DNA of 48,653 nucleotides, taken from the NCBI GenBank assembly GCA_030681795.1, contig JAUXRG010000017.1, positions 1 through 48,653 of the forward strand, in the 5' to 3' direction. Made by a program: the position numbers and the translations under genes. Below, piece after piece: positions 1 to 8,849 of this stretch; the stretch's first letter is position 1; the number at the start of each line of letters is the position of its first letter. This DNA is from Rubrivivax sp. GTDB taxonomy: Bacteria > Pseudomonadota > Gammaproteobacteria > Burkholderiales > Burkholderiaceae_C. The notes under the pieces are model-generated. The model was given only the letters and a program-made list of their open reading frames with translations. It was not told where the DNA came from and made no database searches.

Positions 1-288
1 CACGCGCTTGAGCAGCTTGGCCCAGCTCAGCCGCAGCGGGCGGTGGTGCGCACAATTCGCTTCGCACTCGGCGGGCATTGCTTCCTGCGCGTCCACCTCG
101 GGCTCTTGCGGCACCAGCAGCGGCACCACCAGCGCGCGCAGTTTGGCGTTGGGTGCCAGCACGCCGTGGAAGCGGCACAGTTGTTCCAGCGCTTGGCGGT
201 CGTCGGCCGCGCAGCGCACCGCGGCGTGCAGGCTGAACCCGTTGTTGTCGGCGCACAGCGTTTGCTTGAGGTCCGTCTCCCTGGGCAT
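1..288 (-). mobile_element. IS91-family transposase fragment, internally deleted and cut by the window edge
   Basis: Reading the minus strand from the ATG at 288 gives a peptide containing NNGFSLHAAVRCAADDRQAL, then FHGVLAPNAKLRALVVP, then CEANCAHHRPLRLSWAKLLK. These are hallmark C-terminal segments of IS91/IS801-type Y2 (rolling-circle) transposases. In intact relatives the LEQLCR and FHGVLAP segments are separated by roughly 70 residues (CRYITRP... to ...RPRLHLIRFHG, recalled from the family). Here LCR runs directly into FHGVLAP, so an in-frame internal deletion is inferred. The catalytic tyrosine region is absent and the Cys-rich tail would lie beyond base 1. The element is therefore a dead remnant. 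It sits head-on against a broken sigma factor gene, which may mark the insertion or rearrangement scar. Confidence 0.75.
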
Positions 289-306
289 GACGTGGTGCAA
301 GCCGCG

Positions 307-580
307 CCTGTTGAAGACGAACAACCCGAAGCTGCCAGCTCGGGCACCGCGCGCAGCCACGAGGTGGCCCTGGCCATCGACCTGCAGCGCGCCCTGGCGC
401 AGCTCAGTGAACCCGAGCGCGCCGCCATCGCCCACTGCTACTTCGCCGACCTCACGCATGCCGAGGCGGCGCAGGTGCAGGGCTGGCCGCTGGGCACGCT
501 GTAGACCCATGTGCTGCGCGCCAAGGCCAAACTGGGCCAGGCCCTGGCCGCCCGAGCCGAGAAAGGAGCGTGTCGCATGA
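307..580 (+). pseudogene. ECF-type RNA polymerase sigma factor remnant (region 4) with in-frame TAG
   Basis: The plus strand encodes a sigma-70 region 4 helix-turn-helix: LQRALAQLSEPERAAI, then LTHAEAAQVQGWPLGTL, a TAG at 502-504, then THVLRAKAKLGQALAA in the same frame. In intact ECF factors the last motif reads GTVKTHVLRAKAKL, so the TAG replaces a conserved lysine codon (AAG to TAG, one base). No region 2 can be found upstream; the reading frame runs into DNA that is antisense to the IS91 fragment. The original stop probably overlapped the next ATG (ATGA at 577-580), but the present frame runs straight into it, so an indel is also likely. Classified as a decayed, 5'-truncated gene. Confidence 0.7.
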
Positions 581-877
581 ATCCCCTGCCCCACCACCCC
601 ACCGACGCTGCCGATGGCATCGACAAGCCCGGCGACTGGCTCGACGATCTTCTGCACGCCCAGGCCGCCCGCACCCGGCCCGCCGACGCCGGCTTCAGCA
701 CCACCGTGCTGCGCGCATTGCCACCCTCCGTGCCCCCGCGCGGCGCCGCAGCGGCAGGCCGTGCGCGTGGCCCTGGCGCAGGGCGCCATGCAGGGTGGCC
801 AGCCGCGCAAGCAGGCGCTGGCTGCAGCCGGCATCGCGGGTGACCGCCAATGGCGACGGCTGCGCCCGGCCGCCTGA
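577..877 (+). pseudogene. Remnant downstream of the sigma factor, anti-sigma-like N-terminus then frameshifted
   Basis: An ATG at 577 follows a good ribosome site (AGGAG, 564-568). It opens a frame with WLDDLLHAQAARTRP and DAGFSTTVLRALPP, which resembles the start of small anti-sigma or regulatory proteins found after ECF sigma genes in this family. After about residue 52 the frame becomes Gly/Ala/Arg noise and stops at 843. The next frame then carries a more protein-like tail (VRVALAQGAMQGGQP, KQALAAAGIAGDRQW) ending at the TGA at 875-877. The simplest reading is a frameshifted or chimeric remnant without a transmembrane segment. I do not recognise the tail. Confidence 0.4.
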
Positions 878-921
878 AGCTGAGCGCGCCGCAGCGCGTG
901 GCCGCCCGAAGCTGAGCGCGC
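876..921. repeat. Short direct repeat, 14 bp
   Basis: GAAGCTGAGCGCGC occurs at 876-889 and again at 908-921, 32 bp apart, between the decayed region and the 3' end of the patatin gene. It may be a footprint of duplication during rearrangement. Confidence 0.5.
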
Positions 922-933
922 GGCAGCGCGCTC
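914..933 (-). terminator. Hairpin at the 3' end of the patatin/barrel gene
   Basis: A perfect 8-bp stem, GAGCGCGC / GCGCGCTC, with loop GGCA overlaps the stop codon of the minus-strand gene. No U-tract follows, so a terminator role is only possible. Confidence 0.35.
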
Positions 934-2851
934 AGGGCGTGCCGATAAACAGATAGGCGTTGGTCGAGCCGCCGCTGGCCTGCCCGACGCCGATATACAC
1001 CGGCCCCACCGGCGTTTCGCCACCCAGGTACAGCGCCACCGAGCCCAGCCAGCCCTCGCGCCGCTGCAGGGCATAGGGTTGCCCGACCTTGCCCGCCTCC
1101 AGCGCCACGCCCAGGCGCATGTCGCCGCGCAGGCCCGCCGGCGCGCGGCCGATGATGCGTTCGGCGCGCACATGCGCGTAGGCCACTTCGTCGCCCAGCA
1201 GCTGGCCGTTGGCAAAACCGGTCAGGTTGAGAAAACCGCCCAGCTTGCCGGCGTCGTTGAACGGCAACTGCCCGCGCGGCGAGCCCACCCAGGTGGCGCG
1301 GCCACCGAGGACGAAATCGCGCCACGGGATCGCCCCGCGCGCTTCCAGGCCCAGGCGCGAGTAGCCGCTGCGCTCGGAGTCGTACCAGCTGAGCTGGGCC
1401 GCCCAGCCGCGGCGCGGAAAGTACAGCTTGTCCAGCCGGTCCATGTCCAGCGCCAGCAACCAGCCCCCGCTGCTGCGCTCGCCCGCCAGGGCCGGAACGT
1501 CCACCCCGGTATCCAGCGCGTGGGTGACTTTGGTCTCGCGCCAGCCGGCACGCAACTGGCCGAGCTGCCTGAAGTTGACGCCCGCCGTGAGGTCCAGCCG
1601 AGAACGGGCGCTGCGGTACTGGGCCACGCGCTGCTCGACCACGAAATAGTCGGTGCGCTCGCGCCGGTACTCGGTCGCCGCTTCCAGAAACAAGGCCTGG
1701 CTGCGGGTGACGGGTTGGTAGAACTCCAGGCGGGCGCCGGTGGAGCTGCCCAGCTCGGCGCTGGCCAGCAGCTCGCCGCCCAGCTCGTTCAGCCAGGTCT
1801 TCTGATAGCCGCCACGCACCAGGAACGACGAGCCCTGGCTGAGGCTGCCGTCCAGGCGCAGACCCAGGCGCAGGTAGTCGGGGCCCCAGCTCTTTTCAAC
1901 CGGCGTGATGCGCAAGATGTGGCGCCCGCGCGGGGTGGCGTCGATGCGGTAGTCCACCCGCGGGACGCCACGCTCGTGCACCGCCACCTGGCGGCGCCAG
2001 GCGGCGTACTGCGGCTCGTCCACCGCCAGCGTGGCCAGCGAGCGGCTCACGTTCTGCTCGGTGAGCAGCACGATGACTTGCGCGGCGACGCTGAGCAGCC
2101 CGTTCACGGCCTCGGGCGCCAGCGCGGGCGAGCCCACGTTGACGGCGATCACCACCTGCGCGCCGCAGCGCTCGCGCACTTCGCGGATCGGCACGTTGTC
2201 CACCAGGCCGCCGTCCACCAGCTTGCGGCCGCGGTATTCCAGCGGCGCCATCAGCCCGGGCACCGACATGCTGGCGCGCATCGCCTGCGTCAGGCTGCCG
2301 TCGCGCAGCACCACGCGTTCGCCGCTGCCGATATCGGTGGCGATGATGGACACGGGCAGCGGCAGCTTGTGCAGCTCGGGCTCGCCGGTGTCAGCGTGCA
2401 CCAGCTGGTTGAAGAAAAGCTTGATCTTCTGCCCCGCCACCACGCCCGACGGGGAGAGGGTGCTGCCGTCCTTCAGGCCGGTCTCGCTGCCGGGCAGAAA
2501 ACGCTGCGACTGGCGCTTGTTGCGGAAATTGAGGTCGTCGTAACCCGGGTTGTCCAGGAACAGATCGGCCCAGTCGGCCTGGGCCAGCTCGCGCCGCATG
2601 TCCGCCGGCGACAGGCCCGCCGCCCAGGCGCCGGCCACCAGCGCACCCATGCTCGTGCCGGCCACGCAGTCCACCGGCACGCGCAGGCGCTCCAGCACTT
2701 CGAGCACGCCGATATGCGCCGCGCCGCGCGCCCCGCCGCCGCCCAGCACCAGGCCCACCTTGGGGCGCGCCGGGGAGGTCTCCGCAGCGCGGGCCGGCGA
2801 ACCCGCCCCCAGGCCGCAGGCCAGCCACAGGATCAACGCCAAGGCTCTCAT
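932..2851 (-). CDS. Patatin-like phospholipase with C-terminal outer-membrane barrel (type Vd autotransporter-like)
   Basis: This 639-residue protein starts with a signal peptide (residues 1-23, AxA site). A patatin domain follows: oxyanion loop GGGGARG at 37-43, nucleophile elbow GTSMG with Ser67, and DGG with Asp213, giving an intact Ser-Asp dyad. After about residue 320 there is a short POTRA-like linker, then alternating aromatic/charged beta strands to the C-terminus, matching the Omp85-like 16-stranded barrel of the PlpD/FplA family. Members are phospholipases A1/A2 exported through their own barrel to the cell surface or medium. Length and domain order fit the family. The last residue is Pro (YLFIGTP) rather than the usual aromatic, which is mildly odd. 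It is divergent from the diguanylate cyclase gene, 67 bp away. Catalytic family is sure; surface exposure is inferred. Confidence 0.88.
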   Translation of the reverse strand: MRALALILWLACGLGAGSPARAAETSPARPKVGLVLGGGGARGAAHIGVLEVLERLRVPVDCVAGTSMGALVAGAWAAGLSPADMRRELAQADWADLFLDNPGYDDLNFRNKRQSQRFLPGSETGLKDGSTLSPSGVVAGQKIKLFFNQLVHADTGEPELHKLPLPVSIIATDIGSGERVVLRDGSLTQAMRASMSVPGLMAPLEYRGRKLVDGGLVDNVPIREVRERCGAQVVIAVNVGSPALAPEAVNGLLSVAAQVIVLLTEQNVSRSLATLAVDEPQYAAWRRQVAVHERGVPRVDYRIDATPRGRHILRITPVEKSWGPDYLRLGLRLDGSLSQGSSFLVRGGYQKTWLNELGGELLASAELGSSTGARLEFYQPVTRSQALFLEAATEYRRERTDYFVVEQRVAQYRSARSRLDLTAGVNFRQLGQLRAGWRETKVTHALDTGVDVPALAGERSSGGWLLALDMDRLDKLYFPRRGWAAQLSWYDSERSGYSRLGLEARGAIPWRDFVLGGRATWVGSPRGQLPFNDAGKLGGFLNLTGFANGQLLGDEVAYAHVRAERIIGRAPAGLRGDMRLGVALEAGKVGQPYALQRREGWLGSVALYLGGETPVGPVYIGVGQASGGSTNAYLFIGTP

Positions 2852-2918
2852 CGCCTGGATCCTGGCGGCAGGCGGGCCCGCTCAAGTTCAGCGCCCCGCC
2901 GCCGACAACAGGTCGACC

Positions 2919-4676
2919 ATGCCTTCAAGTCTCGCCCTGTTGCGCCTGCGCCAGCTCGCCTGCCTGGCCGCGCTGTGGCTGGGTCTTCTGGTCAACGGGC
3001 CGGCGCTGGCCGCGCAGGCACTGGTGGTGGACGGCCGCGACGCCATCGCCGCCTGGCCGGCCGTCACCTTGCTGGCCGACCCGGAGCACGCGCTCACGGT
3101 GGATCAGGTGCTGGCGCAGCCGCTGCGTTTCACGGTGCCCGCCGGCACGCCCGGCAACCTGGGCCGGGTGGCCGACACGGTCTGGCTGCGCATCCCGGTG
3201 CAGGTGCCCGAGGCGCAGGGCACGCAGCGCGTGCTGGAGATCGACTACCCGGCACTCAACCGGGTGGATGTGCATGTCGTGCACGAGGGCCGGGTCCTCG
3301 CCGTGCAGCGGCTGGGCAACGCGCTGGCGCTGGACGAGCGCGCCCTGCCCACGCGCACCCATGCGGCCTTGCTCAGCCTGCCCGGCGGCGCCAGCGAACT
3401 GCTGCTGCGCGTGCGTTCGACCAGCTCGCTGGTGTTGCCGATCACGCTGCGCACGCCCACGGCCTTCACGGCGCAGGAGTCGCGCGTGGAACTGGTGCAG
3501 GGCCTGATCCTCGGCCTGGCGCTGTGCATGCTGCTGTACAGCCTGGCGCACTGGATCAGCCTGCGCGACCCCGTATTCCTGAGCTACGCCTTCATGCTGG
3601 GCGGCAATATCACGTTCACGCTATCGCACTTCGGCATCGGCGCGCAGCACCTGTGGCCCGATTCCCCGCAGTGGTCCATGCAGGCCTCCACGCTGGCGGT
3701 GATGGTGGTGGTGGTGGCCGCCACCAGCTTCATGCGCGCCACGCTGGCGGTGCACGAGATCAGCCCCCTCACCGCCCTCGTCATGCGCGCCACCGGCATC
3801 ACCGCCATGCTCGCGCTGGCCGCGCAGCTGCTGGGCCTCATCGACTACCGCATGGCGGCCACCCTGGCCACGGGTTTGGGCGTGCTTTCGACTGCGGTCG
3901 TGCTGCCGGTGGCCTATGTACGCGCAAGGCGCGGCGAGCGCTTGGCCGCCTACATGCTCTTCGGCTGGGCGTTCTACGTCTGCGGTGCCTTGTCCACTTC
4001 GGGCCTGCTGCGGGGCTACATCGAACCGACGTTCTGGAGCCAGCACCTGTATCCGCTGTCCTTCATCGTCGAGATGTCGGCCTGGATGGCGGTGCTCAGC
4101 CTGCGCGTGCAAGCCATCCACCGCAACGCCGACCGCGCGCGCGTAGAGAGCGAGACGCTGCGCTCGCTGGCGCACACCGATGCCCTCACCGGCCTGCCCA
4201 ACCGGCGTGGCCTGCTGGAGCAACTGGCGCGGGCGCTGCACCAATGCAGCCCCCAGCGACTGCTGGCCGTGTACCTGCTGGACCTGGACGGCTTCAAGCC
4301 CATCAACGACCGCTACGGGCACGACGTGGGCGACGCCCTGCTGGTGGCCGTCGGCCAGCGCCTGCAGGCCCAGTTGCGCGGCGCCGACGTGGTGGCCCGG
4401 CTGGGCGGCGACGAGTTCGTCGTGCTCGCCGGCGGCCTGGCCGACGAAGGCGCGGCACGCGCCCTGGGCCAGAAGATGCTGGCCGCCTGCGCCGCCCCCT
4501 TCGATGCCGGCGGGCAGGTCTGCCAGGTCGGGCTGACCATAGGCTACGCGCTGGCCCCGCTGGACGCCACGCAGGCCGAAGAACTGATCAAGCGCGCCGA
4601 TGCGGCCATGTACGCCGGCAAGCAGTCCGGCCGCCAATGCCTGCAGCGCGGTGGCCGCATCGCCTCTGCGGCGTAG
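2919..4676 (+). CDS. Membrane-bound diguanylate cyclase (7TMR-DISM sensor + GGDEF)
   Basis: This 585-residue protein has a signal peptide (1-30), a periplasmic beta-rich DISMED2-like domain (about 35-175), seven hydrophobic helices (about 190-400) and a C-terminal GGDEF domain that begins with [17 protein letters not shown]. The catalytic motif GGDEF is intact at residues 496-500. An RxxD inhibitory site (RGAD) lies five residues upstream of it, so the enzyme should make c-di-GMP from two GTP with product feedback. The periplasmic domain probably binds a carbohydrate-like or other small ligand; that is family knowledge, and the ligand is unknown. I chose the ATG at 2919 because it directly precedes the signal peptide; the upstream open frame is antisense to the patatin gene. 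No EAL domain or other c-di-GMP gene is nearby. Confidence 0.9.
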   Translation: MPSSLALLRLRQLACLAALWLGLLVNGPALAAQALVVDGRDAIAAWPAVTLLADPEHALTVDQVLAQPLRFTVPAGTPGNLGRVADTVWLRIPVQVPEAQGTQRVLEIDYPALNRVDVHVVHEGRVLAVQRLGNALALDERALPTRTHAALLSLPGGASELLLRVRSTSSLVLPITLRTPTAFTAQESRVELVQGLILGLALCMLLYSLAHWISLRDPVFLSYAFMLGGNITFTLSHFGIGAQHLWPDSPQWSMQASTLAVMVVVVAATSFMRATLAVHEISPLTALVMRATGITAMLALAAQLLGLIDYRMAATLATGLGVLSTAVVLPVAYVRARRGERLAAYMLFGWAFYVCGALSTSGLLRGYIEPTFWSQHLYPLSFIVEMSAWMAVLSLRVQAIHRNADRARVESETLRSLAHTDALTGLPNRRGLLEQLARALHQCSPQRLLAVYLLDLDGFKPINDRYGHDVGDALLVAVGQRLQAQLRGADVVARLGGDEFVVLAGGLADEGAARALGQKMLAACAAPFDAGGQVCQVGLTIGYALAPLDATQAEELIKRADAAMYAGKQSGRQCLQRGGRIASAA

Positions 4677-4692
4677 CCCCGGCGCGGTCTCG

Positions 4693-4718
4693 AGCAAATG
4701 TGGCTTTGCCACTTTGCT
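4693..4718. terminator. Hairpin between convergent genes
   Basis: AGCAAA-T-GTGGC / GCCAC-TTTGCT forms an 11-bp stem with one bulged T and a TTT loop, lying between the convergent ends of the GGDEF gene and ruvC. It is AT-richer than its surroundings and could terminate in both directions. Confidence 0.5.
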
Positions 4719-4766
4719 TGAACCCCCGCCGGGGGCGGGCAGGGCGCGGCCCGGCCCTGGGGGCGG

Positions 4767-5315
4767 TCAGTAGGTCCGGCCCTTGCGGTACTGCGCATGC
4801 TGGCGCCGGGCCAGCGGCGAGGCCTGTGCCAGCGCGGCAAACGTGGCACCGGCATGCGCGTGCGAGATCGCCAGGCCGAGCGCATCGGCCGCGTCCTTGC
4901 CCGGCAGGCCGGGCAGCTTGAGCAGCCGGCGCACCATCTCCTGGACCTGGCTCTTGTGGGCCAGGCCATGGCCGACCACCGCCTTCTTCATCTGCAGCGC
5001 GGTGTATTCGGCCACCGGCAGCCCGCCGCTGACCAGTGCGGCCAGCGCCGCACCGCGCGCCTGGCCCAGCAGCAACGTGCTCTGCGGGTTGACGTTGACG
5101 AAGACGATCTCGGCGCAGGCGCAATCGGGCGCGTAGCGCTGCACCACTTCCTGCACGCCTTCGAAGATGATCTTCAGCCGCAGCGGCAAGTCGCCGCGCG
5201 GCACCTCGGTGGTGCTGATGGTGCCGCTGGCCACGTAGGCCAGCACCGCGCCCTGGCAGTCGATCACGCCAAAACCGGTGCGCTGCAGGCCGGGGTCGAT
5301 GCCGAGGATGCGCAT
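4767..5315 (-). CDS. ruvC: Crossover junction endodeoxyribonuclease RuvC
   Basis: This 182-residue Holliday-junction resolvase starts [14 protein letters not shown]. The four acidic metal-binding residues of the family are at Asp7, Glu69, Asp141 and Asp144 ([13 protein letters not shown]), in the expected spacing. It cuts four-way junctions symmetrically with RuvAB. An upstream in-frame extension is open, but the family motif begins at the ATG at 5315, so that start was chosen. ruvA and ruvB are not in the window. The gene follows the CDP-diglyceride synthase gene by 13 bp and is probably co-transcribed with it. Confidence 0.96.
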   Translation of the reverse strand: MRILGIDPGLQRTGFGVIDCQGAVLAYVASGTISTTEVPRGDLPLRLKIIFEGVQEVVQRYAPDCACAEIVFVNVNPQSTLLLGQARGAALAALVSGGLPVAEYTALQMKKAVVGHGLAHKSQVQEMVRRLLKLPGLPGKDAADALGLAISHAHAGATFAALAQASPLARRQHAQYRKGRTY

Positions 5316-5328
5316 GTGCGGTACCGGC

Positions 5329-6291
5329 TCAGGCGTTGAAGTACCAGCGCACGGCATGGAAGAACACCGGCGCGGCAAAGCACAGCGGCGCCACGCGGTC
5401 GAGCAGGCCCACCGCACCCGTGACACTGGGGGCATTGCCCCAGTGGCGCACGCCGGCGTCCTTCTTCAATGCCTTCATCACGAATTCGCCCAGCGTGCCC
5501 GCACCACCGGCGATGAAGGCCATGGCCAGGGCCTGCGGGGCCACGAAGGGCGTGACCCAGTACAGCAGCGTGCCGGCCAGCGCCGCGGCCAGGGCGCCCA
5601 GCAGCCAGGCGCGAAACGAGAAGGCGCGGTCGATCTGCCGCGCCACGGGCCGGCGGCGCAGCCGGCGGCTGGCGGCGTCCTGGGCGATCTGCGCCACCGT
5701 CACCACCACCACGAGAAAGAACACCAGGAACGCGCCGCGCCCGTGGGTGCCCCGCACGTCGAGCAGCAGCAGCGCCGGCGCGTGGCTCAGGCCATAGACG
5801 CAGACCATGATGCCCCACTGGATCTTGGCGTTGCGCTCGAGAAAGCGCTCGGGGTCGCCGGACAGCGCGCTGAGCACCGGGATGGCCAGGAAGACGTAGA
5901 CCGGGATGAAGACCGTCAGCAAGTCGAAGTGGCGCCCGCCGGCGATCACATACTGCAGCGGCAGCACCACGAAGAAGGCCAGCATCAGGCTGCGGTGGTC
6001 GCCACGGCGCGTGGGGGCCAGCGTGATGAATTCGCGCAGCGCCAGAAACGAGAGCACGCCGCAGGTCAGCGCCGCCCCCACCGGGCCCGAGATCCAGGCC
6101 AGCCAGAACACCCCGGCGCCGACCCACACCACCCGCAGGCCGCGCAGCAGCCGCCCTCGGCGTTCGCTGGCTTCGAGCTCGCGCCGCACCTCCCAGACCA
6201 CCGACACGGTGGCCAGCGAGAGCGCGACAAAGAGCAGCACGAACAGCATCGCCACATGCTGTTCGACGGCCAGGCTGCGCCACTGGATCAT
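5329..6291 (-). CDS. Phosphatidate cytidylyltransferase (CDP-diglyceride synthase) family protein
   Basis: This 320-residue polytopic membrane protein has about eight hydrophobic helices. The C-terminal half carries the CTP-transferase signature region ([17 protein letters not shown], then [19 protein letters not shown]). It would convert phosphatidic acid plus CTP to CDP-diacylglycerol at the inner membrane. The motif S-x8-D-x2-S-x2-K/R seen in canonical CdsA is modified here, and the protein resembles the paralogous CdsA-like proteins that sit next to an acyltransferase gene. It may therefore be the second, accessory CDS enzyme rather than the essential one. Its ATG overlaps the stop of the upstream acyltransferase by 4 bp (ATGA), so the two are translationally coupled: one makes the phosphatidic acid, the other consumes it. 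Confidence 0.85.
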   Translation of the reverse strand: MIQWRSLAVEQHVAMLFVLLFVALSLATVSVVWEVRRELEASERRGRLLRGLRVVWVGAGVFWLAWISGPVGAALTCGVLSFLALREFITLAPTRRGDHRSLMLAFFVVLPLQYVIAGGRHFDLLTVFIPVYVFLAIPVLSALSGDPERFLERNAKIQWGIMVCVYGLSHAPALLLLDVRGTHGRGAFLVFFLVVVVTVAQIAQDAASRRLRRRPVARQIDRAFSFRAWLLGALAAALAGTLLYWVTPFVAPQALAMAFIAGGAGTLGEFVMKALKKDAGVRHWGNAPSVTGAVGLLDRVAPLCFAAPVFFHAVRWYFNA

Positions 6292-6908
6292 GAGCCCGCC
6301 GGTCGCAATTCGACCACCGCGCCCCGTGCCCGGGCCAGGAACGCGCCCTTCTCCTCGCCCGCACGCAGCTGGATGGGCGCGCCGAAAGTCACCGTGCACA
6401 GCACCGGCACGGGCACGACTTCGCCCTTGGGCATGACGCGCTGCACGTTGGCGATCCAGGCCGGGATCAGCTGCACCTCGGGGAACTGCGCCGCCAGGTG
6501 GTACAGGCCGCTCTTGAAAGCCTGCGGCAGGCCCTTGCTGCTGCGCGTGCCCTCGGGAAAAAGGACCAGCGAGTCGCCGCTGGCCAGGGCCTGCACCAGG
6601 GGCTCCAGCGGATCCTGGTCCTGGGTCCGCGCGCGGCTGACATACACCGCGTGGAAGACATCAGTGGTGAGCCACTGCTTGAAGCGCGAGGAGGTCCAGT
6701 AGTCGCGCGCCGCGATCGGCCGCGTGACCGCACGCAGGTCGCGCGGCAGCGCGGCCCAGATCAGCACCCAGTCGAGGTGGCTCTGGTGGTTGGCGAAGTA
6801 GATGCGCTGCTCGGCCTTGGGCGGGCAGCCCTTCCAATGGCCCTGCGCGCCCGTGATCAAGCGGGCGATGAAGGCCAGGAGCAGCCCCATGAGTTCGGCG
6901 CGCGACAT
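6288..6908 (-). CDS. 1-acyl-sn-glycerol-3-phosphate acyltransferase family (PlsC-like)
   Basis: This 206-residue protein carries the LPLAT block I motif H-x4-D as NHQSHLD (His41, Asp46) and block III FPEGTRS (residues 117-123). It is expected to transfer an acyl chain to lysophosphatidic acid at the inner membrane, yielding phosphatidic acid for the overlapping cytidylyltransferase gene. An N-terminal hydrophobic stretch (about 5-20) is present. The protein is slightly shorter than E. coli PlsC. The acyl acceptor is inferred from the family and from the coupling. Upstream, the dusB-fis-purH operon on the same strand ends 77 bp away, separated by a strong hairpin. Confidence 0.9.
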   Translation of the reverse strand: MSRAELMGLLLAFIARLITGAQGHWKGCPPKAEQRIYFANHQSHLDWVLIWAALPRDLRAVTRPIAARDYWTSSRFKQWLTTDVFHAVYVSRARTQDQDPLEPLVQALASGDSLVLFPEGTRSSKGLPQAFKSGLYHLAAQFPEVQLIPAWIANVQRVMPKGEVVPVPVLCTVTFGAPIQLRAGEEKGAFLARARGAVVELRPAGS

Positions 6909-6960
6909 GGGGCGATGCTAGCGGCAGCCCAAGGTGCGCCGTGCCGCGGCCGCGCGGTCA

Positions 6961-6984
6961 GCCCGGACCACGGAGGGTCCGGGC
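6961..6984 (-). terminator. Hairpin immediately after purH
   Basis: GCCCGGACC / GGTCCGGGC is a perfect 9-bp stem with loop ACGGAG, 1 bp from the purH stop. There is no U-tract, so it may stabilise the 3' end or act in termination of the dusB-fis-purH transcript. Confidence 0.45.
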
Positions 6985-6985
6985 C

Positions 6986-8563
6986 TCAGTGCCGGAAATG
7001 CCTCGTGCCGGTGAAGACCATGGCGACGCCGCGCTCGTCGGCCGCGGCGATGACCTCGTCGTCGCGCATCGAGCCCCCGGGCTGGATGACGCAGCCCGCG
7101 CCTTCGTCGATGACCACGTCCAGTCCGTCGCGGAAGGGGAAGAAGGCGTCGCTGGCCACCGCCGAGCCGGCCAGCGAGAGCCCGGCGTTGTTGGCCTTCA
7201 TGCGCGCGATGTGCGCGCTGTCGACGCGGCTCATCTGCCCGGCGCCCACGCCCAGCGTCGCACCGCCGGCGCAAAAGACGATGGCGTTGCTCTTCACGAA
7301 CTTGGCCACCTTCCAGGCAAAGAGCAGGTCTTCGAACTGGGCTTCGGTGGGCGCCCGCTTCGTCACCACCCGCAGCTCGGAGCGGCTGACGTTCTTGGTG
7401 TCGGGCGTCTGCAGCAGCATGCCACCGCCCACGCGCTTGAAGTCGAAGGCATTGGTGCCTTCGCCCAGGGGCACTTCGAGCAGGCGCACGTTGAGCTTGC
7501 TGGCAAACAGCGCCCGCGCCTCGGGCGTGATGGCCGGCGCGATGAGCACTTCGACGAACTGCTTGTTCTGGCCGATGAGCTGCGCGGTGGCCTCGTCCAG
7601 CGGCCGGTTGAAGGCCAGGATGCCACCGAAGGCCGAGGTCGGATCGGTCTTGAAGGCCTTGCCGTAGGCCTCGACCAGACTGGCCCCCACCGCCACGCCG
7701 CAGGGGTTGGCGTGCTTGACGATGACGCAGGCGGGCGCGGCAAAGGTCTTCACGCATTCCCAGGCCGCGTCGGCGTCGGCGATATTGTTGTAGCTCAGCT
7801 CCTTGCCCTGCAGCTGCGTCCAGCGCGCGAGCAGGCCCTCGGCCGGCCTGGCCTCGCGGTAGAAGGCGGCGCCCTGGTGCGGGTTCTCGCCGTAGCGCAT
7901 GTCCTGCGTCTTGGTGAGCTGCAGGTGGTAGACGGCCGGGAAAGGCTCGCGCAGCGGCACGGCGGCCACCTTGTCTTCGGCACCGGGCCCCAGCGCGCCG
8001 AGGTAGTTGCTGATCATGCCGTCGTAGGCCGCGGTGTGGGCATAGACCTTCTTGGCGAGCATGAACCGGGTGCTGCGCTGCACGCCGGCGCCACGCAGCT
8101 CGTCGAGCACGCGCGGGTAGTCGGCCGGGTCGATGAGAACGGTCACATCGGGCCAGTTTTTCGCCGCGGCACGCAGCATGGCCGGGCCACCGATATCGAT
8201 ATTCTCGATGGCGTCTTCCAGCGTGCAGTCCGGCCGCGCCGTGGCCTGCGCGAACGGGTAGAGGTTGACCACCAGCAGCTCGATGGTGGCGATGCCGTGC
8301 TGGGCCAGCGCCGCCATGTGCTCGGGCAGGTCGCGCCGCGCCAGCAGCCCGCCATGGATGCGCGGGTGCAGCGTCTTCACGCGGCCGTCGAGCATCTCGG
8401 GCGAGCCCGTGACCTCGGCCACTTCGGTGACGGCCAGGCCCGCCTCGGCCAGCAGCCGGGCGGTGCCGCCGGTGGACAGCAGCCGCACGCCCAGAGCGGC
8501 CAGTGCGCGGGCGAAATCGACGACGCCGGTCTTGTCGGAAACGGATATCAGTGCGGTGGTCAT
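6986..8563 (-). CDS. purH: Bifunctional AICAR transformylase / IMP cyclohydrolase PurH
   Basis: This 525-residue protein has the usual length. The N-terminal MGS-like IMP cyclohydrolase domain starts [20 protein letters not shown]. The C-terminal AICAR formyltransferase domain carries the [12 protein letters not shown] segment with the catalytic Lys-His pair. It performs the last two steps of de novo IMP synthesis using 10-formyl-THF. The start at 8563 overlaps the fis stop by 4 bp (ATGA); an in-frame extension upstream lies inside fis and was rejected. The order dusB-fis-purH couples a growth-phase nucleoid regulator to tRNA modification and purine supply. Confidence 0.97.
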   Translation of the reverse strand: MTTALISVSDKTGVVDFARALAALGVRLLSTGGTARLLAEAGLAVTEVAEVTGSPEMLDGRVKTLHPRIHGGLLARRDLPEHMAALAQHGIATIELLVVNLYPFAQATARPDCTLEDAIENIDIGGPAMLRAAAKNWPDVTVLIDPADYPRVLDELRGAGVQRSTRFMLAKKVYAHTAAYDGMISNYLGALGPGAEDKVAAVPLREPFPAVYHLQLTKTQDMRYGENPHQGAAFYREARPAEGLLARWTQLQGKELSYNNIADADAAWECVKTFAAPACVIVKHANPCGVAVGASLVEAYGKAFKTDPTSAFGGILAFNRPLDEATAQLIGQNKQFVEVLIAPAITPEARALFASKLNVRLLEVPLGEGTNAFDFKRVGGGMLLQTPDTKNVSRSELRVVTKRAPTEAQFEDLLFAWKVAKFVKSNAIVFCAGGATLGVGAGQMSRVDSAHIARMKANNAGLSLAGSAVASDAFFPFRDGLDVVIDEGAGCVIQPGGSMRDDEVIAAADERGVAMVFTGTRHFRH

Positions 8564-8796
8564 TTGATCAGTTTGTGGTCGAGCAGCTTGCGCCTCAGGG
8601 TGTTGCGATTGATGCCCAGCCATTCGGCGGCCTTGCTCTGGTTGCCTTCGGCGTGGCGCAACACCACGTCGAGCAGCGGCTTCTCGGCGGCGCCGAGAAA
8701 GAGTTCGTGCAGCGCGTCGGGCTCGACGCCGCGCAGGTCCTTGAAATACTGCTCCACGCTGTCGCGTATGCAGTCGTCTATGGCCTTTTTCGTCAT
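8560..8796 (-). CDS. fis: Fis family DNA-binding protein
   Basis: This 78-residue protein has the C-terminal Fis helix-turn-helix [20 protein letters not shown] at residues 51-70. It lacks the long N-terminal beta-hairpin arms of enteric Fis (98 residues), as betaproteobacterial Fis proteins typically do. It should dimerise, bend DNA and modulate growth-dependent promoters. It lies between dusB (53 bp upstream) and purH (4-bp overlap). The dusB-fis pairing is conserved well beyond this lineage, which supports the assignment. Confidence 0.93.
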   Translation of the reverse strand: MTKKAIDDCIRDSVEQYFKDLRGVEPDALHELFLGAAEKPLLDVVLRHAEGNQSKAAEWLGINRNTLRRKLLDHKLIK

Positions 8797-8849
8797 GCTC
8801 TCTCGCTCATGCCTTCAAAGCTCATGCCGGCTCACTCATGCCGTCTCGC

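Noticed and set aside
3700..3722. GTG run (poly-valine codons) in the diguanylate cyclase gene
   Set aside because: It lies within a predicted membrane helix and is explained by hydrophobic coding; too short for a meaningful microsatellite claim.
4720..4766. GC-rich stretch before the ruvC stop as another copy of the dispersed repeat
   Set aside because: It shares runs of C and G but lacks the ordered arms and the CTTGGGGCGGCCCGGC core.
1079..4921. A very long open frame on the plus strand running antisense to the patatin gene and through the GGDEF gene
   Set aside because: It is a by-product of high GC codon use in the true genes; the translation is rich in His/Gln/Ala/Arg with no fold, and both real proteins have clear motifs.
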